64,000 nucleotides of DNA from the NCBI GenBank assembly GCA_033060915.1, contig CM065385.1, forward strand, positions 19,108,001 through 19,172,000. The letters run 5' to 3'. Origin of the DNA: Euryodendron excelsum (taxonomy: Eukaryota; Streptophyta; Magnoliopsida; Ericales; Pentaphylacaceae). Numbering within the stretch: the first letter of the stretch is position 1; each line of letters opens with the position of its first letter. The notes under the pieces were generated by a model, which saw only the letters and a program-made list of their open reading frames with translations, was not told the DNA's origin and searched no databases. The translations under genes and the position numbers were made by a program. Shown piece after piece: positions 22,300 to 33,960 of the stretch.

Positions 22300-23640
22300 A
22301 TGTTTGAGCTGATGTTCTTGTAGGTATGTTCTCGAGCAAAATCCAAAAAGGACCATTTATACTTGGATAGTGGTTGTTCAAGATAAATGACTGGAGATTA
22401 ATCTCAAATCACATCTCTTTCACCAAAGGATGGAGGATTGGTCACTTTTGGAGACAACAGCAAATGCAAGATCATTGGTATAGGTAGTATTGGTAAGAAC
22501 TCTTCTACTTCAATTGAAAATATTTTACTTGTTAAAGGCCTTAAGCACAACCTGTAGAGCATTATTCAAATGTGTGACAAAGGTTGTAAGGTAGTGTTTA
22601 AATTTTTAAGTGTATTGTAGTAAACATAAATGACAACAAGACCATATTAACTACACATAGACAAGACAATATTTATATTTTTAACTTCAATGATTTATCT
22701 TCTTGCAAAATAAAATGTCTTGTTGCTATGAATAGTGAAGATAGTTGGATTTGACATATAAGACTTAGTAATATTAGTATGAGCATTCTTTCAAAAATTT
22801 CAAAAAATAAATTAGTGAATGGTCTTCCCAAACTCAAATTTGAAAAAGATAAAATTTATGATGCATGTCAAATGGGGAAGTAAACCCGAATTTCTTTCAA
22901 ATCTACTAGTATACTCTCTACATCTAGGCCATTACAACTTTTGCATATAGATTTATTTGGACTAACTAGAACCTTAAGTCTAGGTAATAACTCAAGATAT
23001 ATTTGGACATTCTTTCAAGGTCACAATGATGAAACAATTGTTTTCTTTACCAAGTTTTGCAAAAAGGTTCAAAATGAAAAAGGATCTACAATCATAGCAA
23101 TTAGGACTGACCATGGTGGTGAGTTTGATTACAACTTTTTTTAAATGTATTGTGATGAAAATGGTTTTGAATACAATTTTTCAGAACCCAGAACTCCTTA
23201 ACAAAATAGAGTTCTTAAGAGAAAAAAATAGGACTTTGGAAGAAATGGGGAGAACAATGTGTTTTGAAAATAATTTGTCAAAATATTTTTGGGTTGAAGC
23301 CGTTAGCATAGCTTGCTATATTTTAAATAGAGTTTTGGTAAGAAAATCTTTGAACAAAACCCTATATGAGCTTTGGAAAGACAAGAAACTAAATGTTTTA
23401 TACTTTAGAGTTTTTGGATGCAAATGCTTTATGTTGAATAATAATAAGGACAACCTTGGTAAGTTTGATGCAAAATCTGATGAGAATATCTTCCTTGGAT
23501 ATTCCACATATAGTAAGGTCTATAGAGTTATTAATACGACAATTTTAGTTATTGAAGAATCAGTGCATGTTACCTTTGATGAACTAAATTCTTCGTCAAA
23601 GAATATTGTGAGTAATGATGTAGACGATATGGAATAAAGC
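22300..23640 (+). pseudogene. pol: Copia protease-integrase remnant
   Basis: Near 22360 the sequence reads YLDSGCSR followed directly by a stop, then MTG. The protease DSG is kept but the frame is closed. GLKHNLxSI and the WHxRL/CxxC pre-integrase region follow with many stops (22500-22900). The integrase core is clearer: HIDLFGLTRTL (22941) with the first Asp, RTDHGGEF (about 23104) with the second Asp, EKNRTLEEMGRTMCFENNL and ELWKDKKLNVLYFRVFGCKC at 23113-23637, in a shifted frame. It ends with FVHVTFDEL-like sequence before the RT spacer. At least two frameshifts and numerous stops. Confidence 0.85.
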
Positions 23641-23899
23641 GTGGACAAGTTGAACATCAATCCAACTCAAAGCTTGGACAAGTGAAGCTCCACTACAGGA
23701 GAAAGGAAACCAAAACATTCTTTCAAACCAACAAGATGTGAATGAAGGACTGCCTAAAGAATGGAGTTTGCCCACAACTATTTAACAGAGCAAATACTAT
23801 GTGATCTATCATAAGGGGTAAGAATAAGATCACCTCTTAAAAATATATGTAACCATCTTGCTTTGCTATCACAAATTGAACCAAAATGTTTTCAAGAAG

Positions 23900-25395
23900 C
23901 TAAAAATGATGAATTTTGTATTATAACCATACAAGATTAGTTAAATCAATTTGAAAGGAATGAAGTTTGGAACCTTGTTCCTAGACCTGAAGATCATCCT
24001 GTAATTGGAACCAAATGGGTGTTTAGAAACAAAATGGATGAAATCTGTAACTGTTGTGAGAAATAAGGCCAAACTTGTAGCTCAAGGCTATAGTCGAGAA
24101 GAAGGAATTGATTTTGATGAGACCTATGCACCTGTAGCTAGATTAAAAACTATTAGAATGTTGCTTGCATTTTCATGTTTTAAAAATTTCAAGCTTTATC
24201 AAATGGATGTAAAAAGTGAATTTTTAAATGGTTTTATTTATAAAGAGGTTTATGTTGAACAACCTCCTAGTTTTGAAAATTCAAAATTTTCAAACTTACA
24301 AAAGCACTTTATGGTTTAAAACAGGCTCCAAGGGCTTGGTATGAAAGGTTGAGCAAATTTGATTGAAAATGATGTCACAAGAGGAAAGGCTAATACCACA
24401 TTTTTTTATAAAGATTAGAGACCATGATATGCTTATTGTGCAAATTTATCTAGATGACATCATATTTGGCTCTACTAATGAGAAGCTTTGCAAGGAATTT
24501 GCCAAGTGTATGCAGGGTGAATTTGAAATGAGCATGATGGGAGAACTCAACTTCTTCCTAGGGCTTCAAATCAAACAATCAATGGAAGACATCTTTATAA
24601 ACCAAGTTAAGTACATCAGTAACTCACCTAAGAAGTTTGGTATGGAGGATGCAAAGCCATTGAGCACTCCCATGAATACTTTAACAAAGCTTGACAAAGA
24701 TGAGAAAGGTATCTCTGTAGATATCAAATTATATAGAAGTATGATTGACTCATTACTCTATCTAACAGCTAGCAGGCTTGATATTATGTTTAGTGTATGC
24801 CTATGTGCTAAATTTCGATCTAATTCTAAAGAATCACATGTTATAGTTGTTAAAAGTATTTTTAGATATCTCAAGTACACAACTAACCTTGGACTATGGT
24901 ATCCTAAGGACATATCTTTAAACTTGATTAGCTATTCTGATGCTGACTATGTTAGTAGTAAAGTTGATAGAAAGAGCACAAGTGACTCTTGTTAATTTCT
25001 GGGTAATATGTTTGTTTCATCGTTTAGTAAGAAACAAAACTTAGTTGCACTTTCCACAGCTGAGGCAGAGTACATTGCAGTTGGAAGTTATTGTGGTCAA
25101 GTTCTTTGGATCAAACACCAACTAGAGGACTTTGGACTGACCTTTGAACATATCCCAATCAAATGTGATAACACAAGTGCAATTAATTTGACCAAAAACA
25201 CCATTCAACACTCTCGTGCAAAACACATTTAAATTATAGATCATTTTATACGAGATCATATACAAAAATGTGATATTAAGCTTGACTTTGTATGCACTGA
25301 GAGCCAACTTGCTGATATATTCACAAAACCATTGAGTGAGTATAGGTTTTGCATGATTAGAAGAGAATTAGAAATGAGTAATTCAATATCTTGAT
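23900..25395 (+). pseudogene. pol: Copia reverse transcriptase and RNase H remnant
   Basis: The N-terminal part has GTKWVFRNK (24009) and LVAQGYSREEGIDFDETYAPVARL (about 24075-24150), then LYQMDVKSEFLNG with the first catalytic Asp. After a shift ALYGLKQAPRAWYERL follows. IYLDDIIFGS (about 24446) is the polymerase YxDD motif. GELNFFLGLQIKQ, a block ending LSTPMN and YRSMIDSLLYL follow. RNase H has SYSDADYVSSKVDRKSTSDSC, a stop at 24993, then LSTAEAEYIAVG (25050-25085) and KHI with a stop; the end is near 25395 after LADIFTKPL. Catalytic residues survive but at least four frameshifts or stops separate them. Confidence 0.9.
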
Positions 25396-25507
25396 TGATT
25401 TGTATAATCTTCATGTTCAATATTGCTATTGAATCTTTACAATTAATGGAATACTTATTTGATGCAATACATGCCATTGATAAGTCATATTCTGTATTTC
25501 ATAAAAG

Positions 25508-25665
25508 AAGAGTCGACCCCTGATAATAGCTTATGATTAGCTTCTGTTGAAAAGAGTCGACCCTTATAGTACCAAGTGTTGACCCATTTAAACATAGAGC
25601 TTAGAAGCAATTTTGCAAGAAAAGGGTCGACCCCTTGAAGCCAAGAGTCAACCCTTTTGTGCGAT
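25508..25665 (+). repeat. Internal GTCGACCC motif cluster between RNase H and the third ORF
   Basis: AGAGTCGACCCCTGATAA, AAGAGTCGACCCTTATAG, AAGTGTTGACCC, AAGGGTCGACCCCTTGAAG and AAGAGTCAACCC follow each other. They resemble the LTR array but have CCC instead of CAC after GTCGA. Confidence 0.75.
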
Positions 25666-25836
25666 TGCTCAGTAACTTTAAATTTCCATCTTTCTTATTC
25701 TCTCTCGATAAACTGCCTCTCCAACTGCCAAGAATCATCAAACCTCTCCACAAATCACTTTCAACTCCCACCATATACCTATTTTGATCCCTCCAAACCT
25801 ATTCTCAATTTCTATTAATCCATTGATCAATCTCCT

Positions 25837-27443
25837 ATGGCACCAAAATTTGATAAGTCAAAGAAAGGGAAGAAACCCTAGAAATGTTGACACCCAAGGT
25901 GGTTGAAAGCAAAAAGAGAAAGGATCATGAGAAATCCTCTATGAGACATGGGAAGAAGAAGAAATCAAAGGAAACTACTCAAGATGAAGTGCAGATTGAA
26001 AGGAACAAAACGTACTTATCCAGCAATGAGGCCGAATCCAAGTATTACTCAATTGTTTCTTTGAAGCCTATTTTGAATGGTAGATGGATAAATTTTCAAT
26101 TCTTTGCTAAGGAGAACTTTGAATTTGAGTCTATATTAGATGCCCTTCATTAGAAATCGATGACACAAATTAAGGAAGATGTATATCCCAAATTAGTTAG
26201 GCAGTTTTATGCTCATGCCAATAGAGGATTTGGCACCCATGACATTGATAGTTGGGTAAAAAAAGTGACATTCACCATTATCAAATATGTGATTTGCCAT
26301 ATTCTAGGAATTGGTAGTGGTAGTGAAGTTCAAAGGAATGAGATAGATAGAAAAACTCAATTGACTGCTCTCTATAGAGAAGAAACTGCTGCAAGCATTC
26401 AACCCCTAGCCAAGGACCTACCTTTGAATCTTAGACTTGTCCATCATTTCATTTGCAAGATTTTAATTCCTAAAGGTGAAAAGTTTGAGTTTATTTCTAA
26501 AAAAGAATTGTGCTTTCTTTGGGCTTACATTAGCAACACCAAAATGGACTTAGCCATGTTCATTAAGGATTATATCTTGAAGGCCCTCCAAAGGAAAATG
26601 AGTATACTTTGTGGGATGCTTCTAACCAAAATGTTCAGGCACTCTAAGGTTGACTTGACAAAAGAGAAGAAGAAGGCTCCTAAACCTTTGTGTGATGAAT
26701 ACAATGAAAAAACCCTCAAGAGAATGGGTTATCATAAAGTAAACAAGGTTTGATCCCCTCGAAAGGAGAAGGGTGAAGGCTCTGCACCTGCAAAGGGCAA
26801 ACAAATTAAAGAATGTAAGTCAACTCATGCTGAAATAGAGAATGCCTCAAAGGAACTTTTTTCCATGGGCATTAATCCATCTAATAGGTCTGTGGACATA
26901 TCTTTACTTTTAGCAATCTTGAAAGGAATGCAGATATATAATGAGAAAATGTTTGCCAAAATAGATGCCAATGTTGACAATAAAGCTGTGAGACTAAAAG
27001 TTTTAGAAACTAAAGTGAGAGCTATTGTCAATGATGGTCAGAAAATAGGTCTACTGCAAGCCATTGATCTCTTCACTGAACATCTAGGAAAGTATATCAA
27101 GAGAGTAATTGGCATAGATTACCAACCTCTTAACTCACTAGCAGCAAAATTTGTAGAACAAGAGGTAAGTGAAGAAGAAGAAGGTGAAGAAGAGGAAGAA
27201 GAAAGAGAAGAAGAAGGAGGTGAGGAACTACAAGAATAAGAACCAACTTTTGGAGCAAAAAAGAAGGAGGCAACTTAGAAAAGGAAGACAACTGGAGCTT
27301 CCCTAGTCCCCAAATCCCCTGCTCTAACCAGAACCTATCACAGACATAGGTTAAGACCCAAACCTAGGAAGAATTTCTTGAACACTCCAGAAAATCCAAT
27401 TGAACTCACAGCATCACCGTCATTCTCTCCCAAAGACACTTGA
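25837..27443 (+). pseudogene. Extra third ORF of the SIRE-like element (plant transposon-associated domain)
   Basis: It starts near ATG 25837 (MAPKFDKSKKGKKP), shifts frame and is then readable in one frame to 27443, with stops at 26151, 26751 and near 27277. The middle (about 26160-26720) has VYPKLVRQFYAHA, LRLVHHFICKILIPKGEKFEFISKKEL and GMLLTKMFRHSKVDLTKE. I recognise this pattern from the domain of 'putative plant transposon protein' ORFs found downstream of pol in plant LTR elements. A helical region and a strongly acidic run (EEEEGEEEEEEREEE, about 27170-27230) follow. No clear membrane segment is seen, so a classical env-like role is not supported. Its function is unknown; its position matches the third ORF of SIRE elements. 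Confidence 0.7.
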
Positions 27444-28060
27444 AGCAACCTCACACCTGCATTCTCACTTGTATCTTTCACTTTAACATCTTTATTTTCT
27501 AAACTATATTAGTTTAAAAGGACGATATGTCATCCTCAAGACATTTGATATGTAATATGATGGATGTTTTAACACCTATTGATGCCTAATATATACATAT
27601 AGTTGATGTATGGTACCTTTAATGAGATTGTTTGAAATTTATTGATTGGTTGGTTGATTAATCTGCTTTGCTTTCTCACTTATTTATAACATGAATCTTA
27701 TCTTAAGATTTTTTGCTATTTTATCCGTCTTTTATTTGTACTTCTAGCTCTTTTTGATTGATTGTCAAAACGGGGGATAAAAGTAGAAGTATTATTGTTG
27801 TTGTTGCTTGAGAAGTATTGTTGTTGCTTGATAAAAAAATACCAAGTAGAAGTATTATTGTTGTTTACTTTATATGGACTCAAAAGCACCAAGTGTTTGA
27901 ACTCCTTAAGAAATGGGGAGCTTAAATTTCTTAAGCAAGGGAGAGCAACAAATTCCTTAAGTAAGGAGGAGCAAATTCAAGTATGAATTTCTATACTCCT
28001 GCACAAACACACATATACTTAATCTTATTATTCATGTTTTGAAAAGTTTTACTAATCATC
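27444..28060 (+). other. 3' untranslated part of the SIRE-like element
   Basis: AT-rich, no gene. TTGTCAAAACGGGGGATAAA at about 27762 resembles the second purine tract seen upstream of the true PPT in this branch. A short TATTGTTGTTG/AGTAGAAGTATT repeat follows at 27780-27870. Confidence 0.6.
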
Positions 28061-28074
28061 AAAAAAGGGGAGAT
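28061..28074 (+). other. Polypurine tract of the SIRE-like element
   Basis: AAAAAAGGGGAGAT directly before the 3' LTR start TGTTGACT. Confidence 0.92.
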
Positions 28075-29645
28075 TGTTGACTTCATGCCTTAATTTTGAT
28101 GATAACAAAACTTTATTTAATGACCAATTACTTTACTTAGTGTGCAGATTATATCATGCGTTAATTAGACTATTTTTTTAAGCTTAATACCTTGAATGCA
28201 TTGACGAATTTGTGAAGCTTGTCAAAAAGATTTGAAGAATATTTGGAAACCTTGAAGAAGATGGAAGAAGCTATATAGATTGAAAAGTCCTAGATCAAGT
28301 TTTAAAATGACTCCATCTCGAAAAGATTGAAGGTGTTAAAGATCAAGTGAAAGGAATATTACAAATCTTGGAAGATCTTTGGGAAGATTTGATGAAGTCT
28401 CAAACCAAGTGAAGCCATGATTGGTTGAAGAAGTTATTGAAAAACATACGTGAAAGAAGACATTTCAAAGTCTTAGAAGCCTAGTCTGAAACATCATTGA
28501 AATACTTAAAGGGGTGGAAGAAGGTTGAAGAAGTCCTACAAAATGAAGTCTATGGAATTGGTAGAAGTCGACACATCTACTCCAAGAGTCATCACATGAA
28601 GACAGTAGCTTGAACTTGAGCATATGGGATTGGCAAGAGTCGACACGTCCCTTCTAGGAGTCGACACTTACTTTATCAGGAGTCTACACTTAGCTCATCA
28701 GGAGTTGACACATGGAGACAGATTGCATGATTTTGAAAAATCTTTTAAAGAGTCGACACATGAACCTACAAGAGTCGACACATCAAGATAGTACCTTAGA
28801 GATACACGCTAAAACTTAAAGGAGTCGACACTTGGTTCCTCTAGAGTCGACACGTGGAAACAGATTGTTTAAAGAGCAGTGTTCAGAATAAGAAGGTGTC
28901 GACACATGAAGCCGAAGTGTCAACCCATGCCACTATAATGGTAATATTTTTAAACGTTCTATAACTCTGATCTTGCATTTAATGCAACCCAAACTACCTC
29001 CAATTGCTATAATCGAAGTTAACAAATATATACAAGACTCCCACAGCATTTATACATACAAAGGACATACATTCAAGTGCAGAATAGAATTTGAAGGCAT
29101 AAACCCTAGCTGCTACAGTTGTTTTACTGAGATATTAGGGCTTTTACTGATCTTACATTGATTCTATCAACTCTTTGAGAAAGATACTTCGTGTAAACCT
29201 TATTTACTCTATTTGGGTTGGTTTGTAAACCTGTGAGTTTGAGTGTTCTTATTAAAAACACTTGTATGTTTGAGTAAAACTTAGACAAAATCATTTGACG
29301 AGATTTGAGAGCTTGGGAAGAGCTATTGTAAGAAGTGAGCTAGGCACTTGGTCAACTAGCACCTGTTTTGTAATTCTTTATTGCATAGTGGAAGAGCTTT
29401 CAAGGGGGTTTTAAGGGTGATGACGTAGGTCACGAGTTGTGGTTGAAACTTAGTAAATCATTGTATTCATTTTGTGCTCTGTTTTTTATTTCTTGTTTGA
29501 GATTGTCTGAACACATTGCACACAAACTTTGGTTCTGATATTAGATTATTTAATCAAATTGCTTAATAATTTTTGGTTAAAATTATTTGTGATTATTTTC
29601 TAAACCCAATTCACCCCCTTTTTGGGTTGCACTCTTGGGCCAACA
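28075..29645 (+). repeat. 3' LTR of the SIRE-like element (1571 bp)
   Basis: Aligns end to end with 19074-20731, with a shorter GTCGAC array (28564-28925). Ends GGGCCAACA before the TSD ATTCA. Confidence 0.93.
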
Positions 29646-29650
29646 ATTCA

Positions 29651-30452
29651 TTTATTAGAGATTAGTTGATGCATTTAACATGTTAGAGTCCGAACTTCGA
29701 GCACTTCAAAGACACTACTGGCTTAAGATGATATTTCGAGTTGGGGGTCATTACTTATGTCTTCTTTCTTTTGACCCCAATTGAGCTATGTCGGAGAATG
29801 GATGCTAAACCACTGATAGATGCCTGTTGTTATGAGTTGGGGTAGGATGCATTGCCTATATAGTCGAAAAGAGCACTCGAAGAACATGAAGGGGATGAAT
29901 GATTGTGATGTTAAATAAGAATAGTCAGTGCCAAAAGATAGACCGCTTCTTTAAAAAAAACAAAAAACCTGAAGTCAAAAAGAAAGAATAAGAGATGAAG
30001 GGGTTAGTCAATTGGATGACACATAAGAGCTGTTTTTATTACATATTGCTTCACTTTTCGCGAGATAGGTTGTTCCCCATGCCATTCTTATGTTGGGTAC
30101 ATCTATTCTGTCTCACGGTCTCATGTAATTGTTGGATGCCTTAATAAATCCAAAGCGTTTAGGTTCTATCACTTTAGACTCTTATGTTGATTGCTTCGAC
30201 TAATTTTATGATGAATAACCTTTCATGAAGCTATGCTAGTTCATTCTCCATGCAGTACATGTACACTCTTCTTGAATTGATTGCTTTTATTGATCATTTA
30301 CTTTTACTCCTATAAAAGAACAATCCATGAGAATTACTAGTGATTCAATTCTTCTTGAGCCAATAACTAGTGACAATTTGCAATTGAAACTTGAAAGATC
30401 AGTGCACTTAAGCTTGTAATGAGGAAACTATGGTGTATTGGTGAACACACAC

Positions 30453-30511
<59 letters not shown>

Positions 30512-30830
30512 TGATTTTCACTTTTGCCATGTGAGTTTTGATCTTGTTTATGCATTAGGTCTAAGATTGAGCTAGAATTGTGAATTTGAATTGAATATAT
30601 GTTATACTATTTGTTTTGATTATCTTTGGGTGCAAACACAAGATGATGTTTGTGGGTACCATCACTGAAACCCTCACGAGACACAACTCGTCCACTAGGA
30701 TAACCTAGTGGTTCAAAGGTTTGGTACATATGCTCAATGCACTCGGGACTCCCACAAAAGTAGAGAACTATCATTTTCCTTTTTTTTCTATTAGGTTTGC
30801 TCGAGACTAGTAAAGAGTAAGTTGGGGGTG
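29651..30830 (+). other. Athila-like 3' untranslated region, continued
   Basis: Resumes the sequence interrupted at 19073. No ORF of interest. It contains a dinucleotide repeat and ends with the purine tract AAGAGTAAGTTGGGGGTG (30813-30830) before the LTR. Confidence 0.65.
30444..30507 (+). repeat. (AC)n microsatellite
   Basis: About 32 AC units with one AC-to-GC interruption near 30457. The minus-strand Cys-Val repeat ORF over it is only a reading of this repeat. Confidence 0.97.
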
Positions 30831-32228
30831 TGATTGCACTGTGTGTATTTATAATCCTTTAATTCACTTTTATTAGGAGTCAAATAGTTATTTAGGAGTT
30901 AAATTAAGAGTTTATTTGGTTATAATAGTCTTTTGTGTGTTTTTGCAAGTAATTGAAGTAGTAAGAGGCAACAGGCTAAGCCAAGAAAAGGTGGACCGTC
31001 AAGACAAGACTTCTGATCGTCTTGACGGATAGTGGAGGACCAAAGTTTGCAATTGGCAATTGTCAAGACGAGGACTCATACCGTCCTGACTACCAGAGAA
31101 GGTGCTAGAGCTCATTTTGCCTATCGTCAGGGCAACGGTTCTTATTGTTCTGATGAATAGAGAGGGTGTCAAAGACCAGATGACCTAGCATCAGTATGAA
31201 CTATTCCGACCGTCTTGATGACCAGAGAAGGAGCTGAGAGTTCACAAAGCCTACCATCAGGACAGAGAATATGGATCGTCCTAATGATCAAAGAGATTAC
31301 TGAGTTCAATATTTGGCTTACGATCAGGACGAAGGATATGGACCGTCCTGACGATCAAGCATGAATTAGGTTCCTCAGATTTATTTTCTTGCCCCTCCTT
31401 GTAACTATAAATTGAAAACTTATTATTTTCATTAGGGTTACAAATTTTAGTGTCTTTTGAGAGCTGTTTTGAGGAGAAAACCTGGTTTCTTCATTATTCT
31501 TCATATTATTGTTTTTCAATTACAGCTTTCAATACAAGATTACTAGTTTTCTTTAATTCCAAGTCATGTCTTTCATTATTATGAGAAGCCAAATCATCTC
31601 TTGGTGACGAACACGAAGGTTGCTTGGGTTTTGAATGTTCACACAAGGTATTCAATTGAAAGCTTATTGTCTTTATGTGTCTACATCAAGGATTCTTTCT
31701 TTTCTATTCTTTTCTATCTAAATGAGTGTTTGGGATCATATTCTTAAAGGTCTAAGCACAACGTTAATTTTGCATTGGTTTCACTTGAATCCCTAATACA
31801 AACATTATGAAAACTAAAGTTTCAAACATTGAATGAAGTGAGAGAATACTTACTTGTTTTAATTGCAAAATCTTCTAGTTCTTAGGCGTAAGTCGTCGCC
31901 GATGAATTAAGTTACACAAATGTCATATGAGTCTATCAAACACTCAAGCAACTAGATTTTTCTAAGCCAAGATCGTTTGTAAATATTTTAATATCCGTTT
32001 CTTCATTGGTTCATAATCAACCAAACATTGTCAAGCAAATCAATTTTCTTTTCCCTTGTTTTGGAGTTGTTCTTGGTTTCTACACTCGTACTAGGTCGAA
32101 CGAGAGTTCTCTTCTTGGACAACAACCGTCTTCCCTGTGGATCAACCTCAAACTTTCGAAGTATTATTACATCGCAACCGTGTGATTGTGGTCCTCTTAT
32201 CGCATATCTTGGAGGCGATTAGTAGGCA
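30831..32228 (+). repeat. Terminal LTR of the Athila-like element
   Basis: Starts TGATTGCACTGTGTGT after a purine tract. Its 3' part contains TTCCCTGTGGATCAACC (about 32129), a phrase typical near the end of Athila LTRs. The right end (AGTAGGCA at about 32228) is approximate because no second copy is in the window. It carries the six hairpin repeats at 30985-31365. Confidence 0.65.
30985..31365 (+). repeat. Six hairpin-forming tandem repeats of about 62-67 bp
   Basis: Units near 30987, 31050, 31125, 31189, 31252 and 31318 each pair a GTCAGGACG-like arm with a CGTCCTGAC-like arm about 25 bases away, for example CGATCAGGACG...CGTCCTGACGATCA in the last unit. CCAGAGAAGG-like linkers join them. 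The arms match those in the 17620-17823 repeats. Confidence 0.8.
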
Positions 32229-32702
32229 TGCCATTGGTCCACCACGTGAGGATTTACAAATGATAAGAAACTTTGTTGTCAAAGTTTAGCTAATAAAAAT
32301 GATAAAATGACCTTTTACCCTTATTATATAAAATCTGTATTTTGTTTCGAACTCAATAAGTTCTTATAAAAGACAAATATATCCTTAATTGAAGAGTGAG
32401 CAAGATCATGCCGGCTCTCTAAAATATTAAGGTGCCCAAGTGAAGAGTAACCGGCTAGAAAATTTTTGAGGTCCTCTAAGAGTACCATTTTATCGCTGCT
32501 CCTGCTTATACTCTCAAAATGCAGTGAATCCTTTTCGTATTACGCGGGTTCGATGTGCTCGTAACCCATTTATGTTGTGAGAGGAGAAATAAGATGGTGG
32601 TATAAAAGTAACCTATATTTTCTCTGAGTAGTGAAATCAAAGATTTCAAACATTACAAGATTCAAGAAAGGACACTTTTGACAAGTTATGACACCACCAA
32701 CC
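32229..32702 (+). other. Unassigned sequence left of the solo LTR
   Basis: About 470 AT-rich bases without gene or clear repeat boundaries. Apart from the TSD-like pair CAACC (32698-32702) / CAGCC (37815-37819) it should be continuous with 37815 onwards. Confidence 0.5.
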
Positions 32703-32895
32703 TGTAAGCACCCCATTTTTGACCGCTCGGCAGTCTACACTCCGTCCAGACTTGTTTTCAAGTCATTGTGGGCATATTCCTATCGAAACCAATTCTCTAG
32801 GTCCAAATCCCGTCTGTCCATCGCTTTGCAGGCCTGTCAGGCCCAAATAGAGGCAAAATGACCAAAATTCCCTTAGGGGCATTGTCCTTTCCTTT

Positions 32896-33245
32896 CCCTT
32901 TCCAATCCCACTCTCAAGACAGTTTATTCCTCGAGATGGTTCCAATCCAAGCGCATCTCTTAGGAGACGATAAGTCCCCTTTCCAATCCCACTCTCGAGA
33001 CAGTTTATTCCTCGAGACAGTTTATTCGTCTCTTCGGAGACGATAAGTCCCCTTTCCAATTCGAGACAGTTTATTCCTCAGGCACATTCCAGGCACGTCT
33101 CTTCGGAGACAATAAGTCCCCTTTCCAATCCCACTCTCGAGACAGTTTATTCCTCGAGACGGTTCCAATCCAGGCACATCTCTTCGGAGACGGTAAGTCC
33201 CCTTTCCAATCCCTCTCTCGAGACAGTTTATTCCTCGAGACGGTC
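32896..33245 (+). repeat. About 75-bp tandem repeat with CTCGAGAC palindromes
   Basis: Five units beginning CCTTTCCAATCCC, near 32896, 32978, 33050, 33120 and 33199, contain CTCGAGACAGTTTATTCC, CTCGAGACGG and TCTCTTCGGAGACG. The other family-A LTR has only one degenerate unit here (about 9215-9310), so this array expanded in this copy. Confidence 0.8.
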
Positions 33246-33497
33246 CGAGTAGCGAAACTACTCACAAAATCGTTAGAGTAGCGGAAATACTCACAAATAG
33301 GTCGATATAGAGAATTGGCAACAAACCCCTGTGTCACGACGACCGCCGTTAGAGTGGCGGAAACACTCAAAACCCAAGTCAACACCAGTGTCTGTTAGCC
33401 CACTTTGGTGAAAAATGACTAAACTATCCTTTGGACCTTTTCTGAGACTTTCCAGTTAAGATGACCATTTTGCCCCTAAGCATCCGAATGCCCCGGG

Positions 33498-33960
33498 AAC
33501 CACACCGGCTCTGGGTATCAAACCGGTAATGTCCCGAGAATACTTTTTATAGTATTCTCAACCTTCCTTTACGTTTTCGGATCATTCCGAGTCAGTTTCG
33601 GCCAACTCGGTACAAAATGACCGTTTTACCCCTAGAGGGCCGGTCTCCTTCTTCGACCACACCGGCTTTGGGTATCAAACCGGTAACCTCCTAAGACTAC
33701 TTTTTATAGTGTTCTCAAGCTTCCTTTACCTTTCCGAATCATTCCGAGTCAGTTCCGGCAAACCCGGTACAAAATGACCGTTTTGCCCCTAGTGGGCCGG
33801 TCTTCTTTTCCGTCCACGCCGGCTTTGGAAATCAAATTGGCAACCTCTGGGAATATTCTAAATAATGTTTCCAGATCCCAAGTCTTCTTCCGAGACAGTC
33901 CGAGTTCGCCTTGCCAGCTTCCCCGTCTAATTGACCGTTTTGCCCCTAAGGGCCCGGTCA
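33498..33960 (+). repeat. 157-bp tandem repeat, three units
   Basis: Equivalent of 9875-10500; units begin near 33499, 33657 and 33814 with CCACACCGGCTYTGGGTATC or variants. Confidence 0.8.

Larger units (their letters stand above)
19074..29645 (+). mobile_element. Complete SIRE-like Ty1/copia element (10.57 kb) with TSD ATTCA
   Basis: Two LTRs beginning TGTTGACT and ending AACA, an initiator-Met PBS, gag, protease, integrase, RT, RNase H, an extra 3' ORF and a polypurine tract are present in the usual copia order. ATTCA lies at 19069-19073 and again at 29646-29650, a perfect 5-bp target duplication. The first 225 bases of the two LTRs differ at very roughly one position in nine by eye, so the insertion is old. 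Large size, gag type and an extra ORF after RNase H fit the SIRE/Maximus branch. Confidence 0.95.
15511..32228 (+). mobile_element. Degenerate Athila-like gypsy element (3' part), host of nested insertions
   Basis: Pol remnants (15511-17360), a post-pol region with a G-run and hairpin repeats, then after the copia insertion a PPT (30816-30830) and a terminal LTR (about 30831-32228). The left part is interrupted by the family-B LTR and is not in the window. The Athila assignment rests on RNase H and integrase motifs and on the LTR's CCCTGTGGATC-type end region. Confidence 0.75.

Noticed and set aside
25122..25307. Minus-strand ORF opposite RNase H
   Set aside because: Shadow of the copia RNase H coding sequence.
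30367..30555. Minus-strand ORF with a Cys-Val repeat
   Set aside because: It is a reading of the (AC)n microsatellite at 30444-30507 and has no other coding signal.
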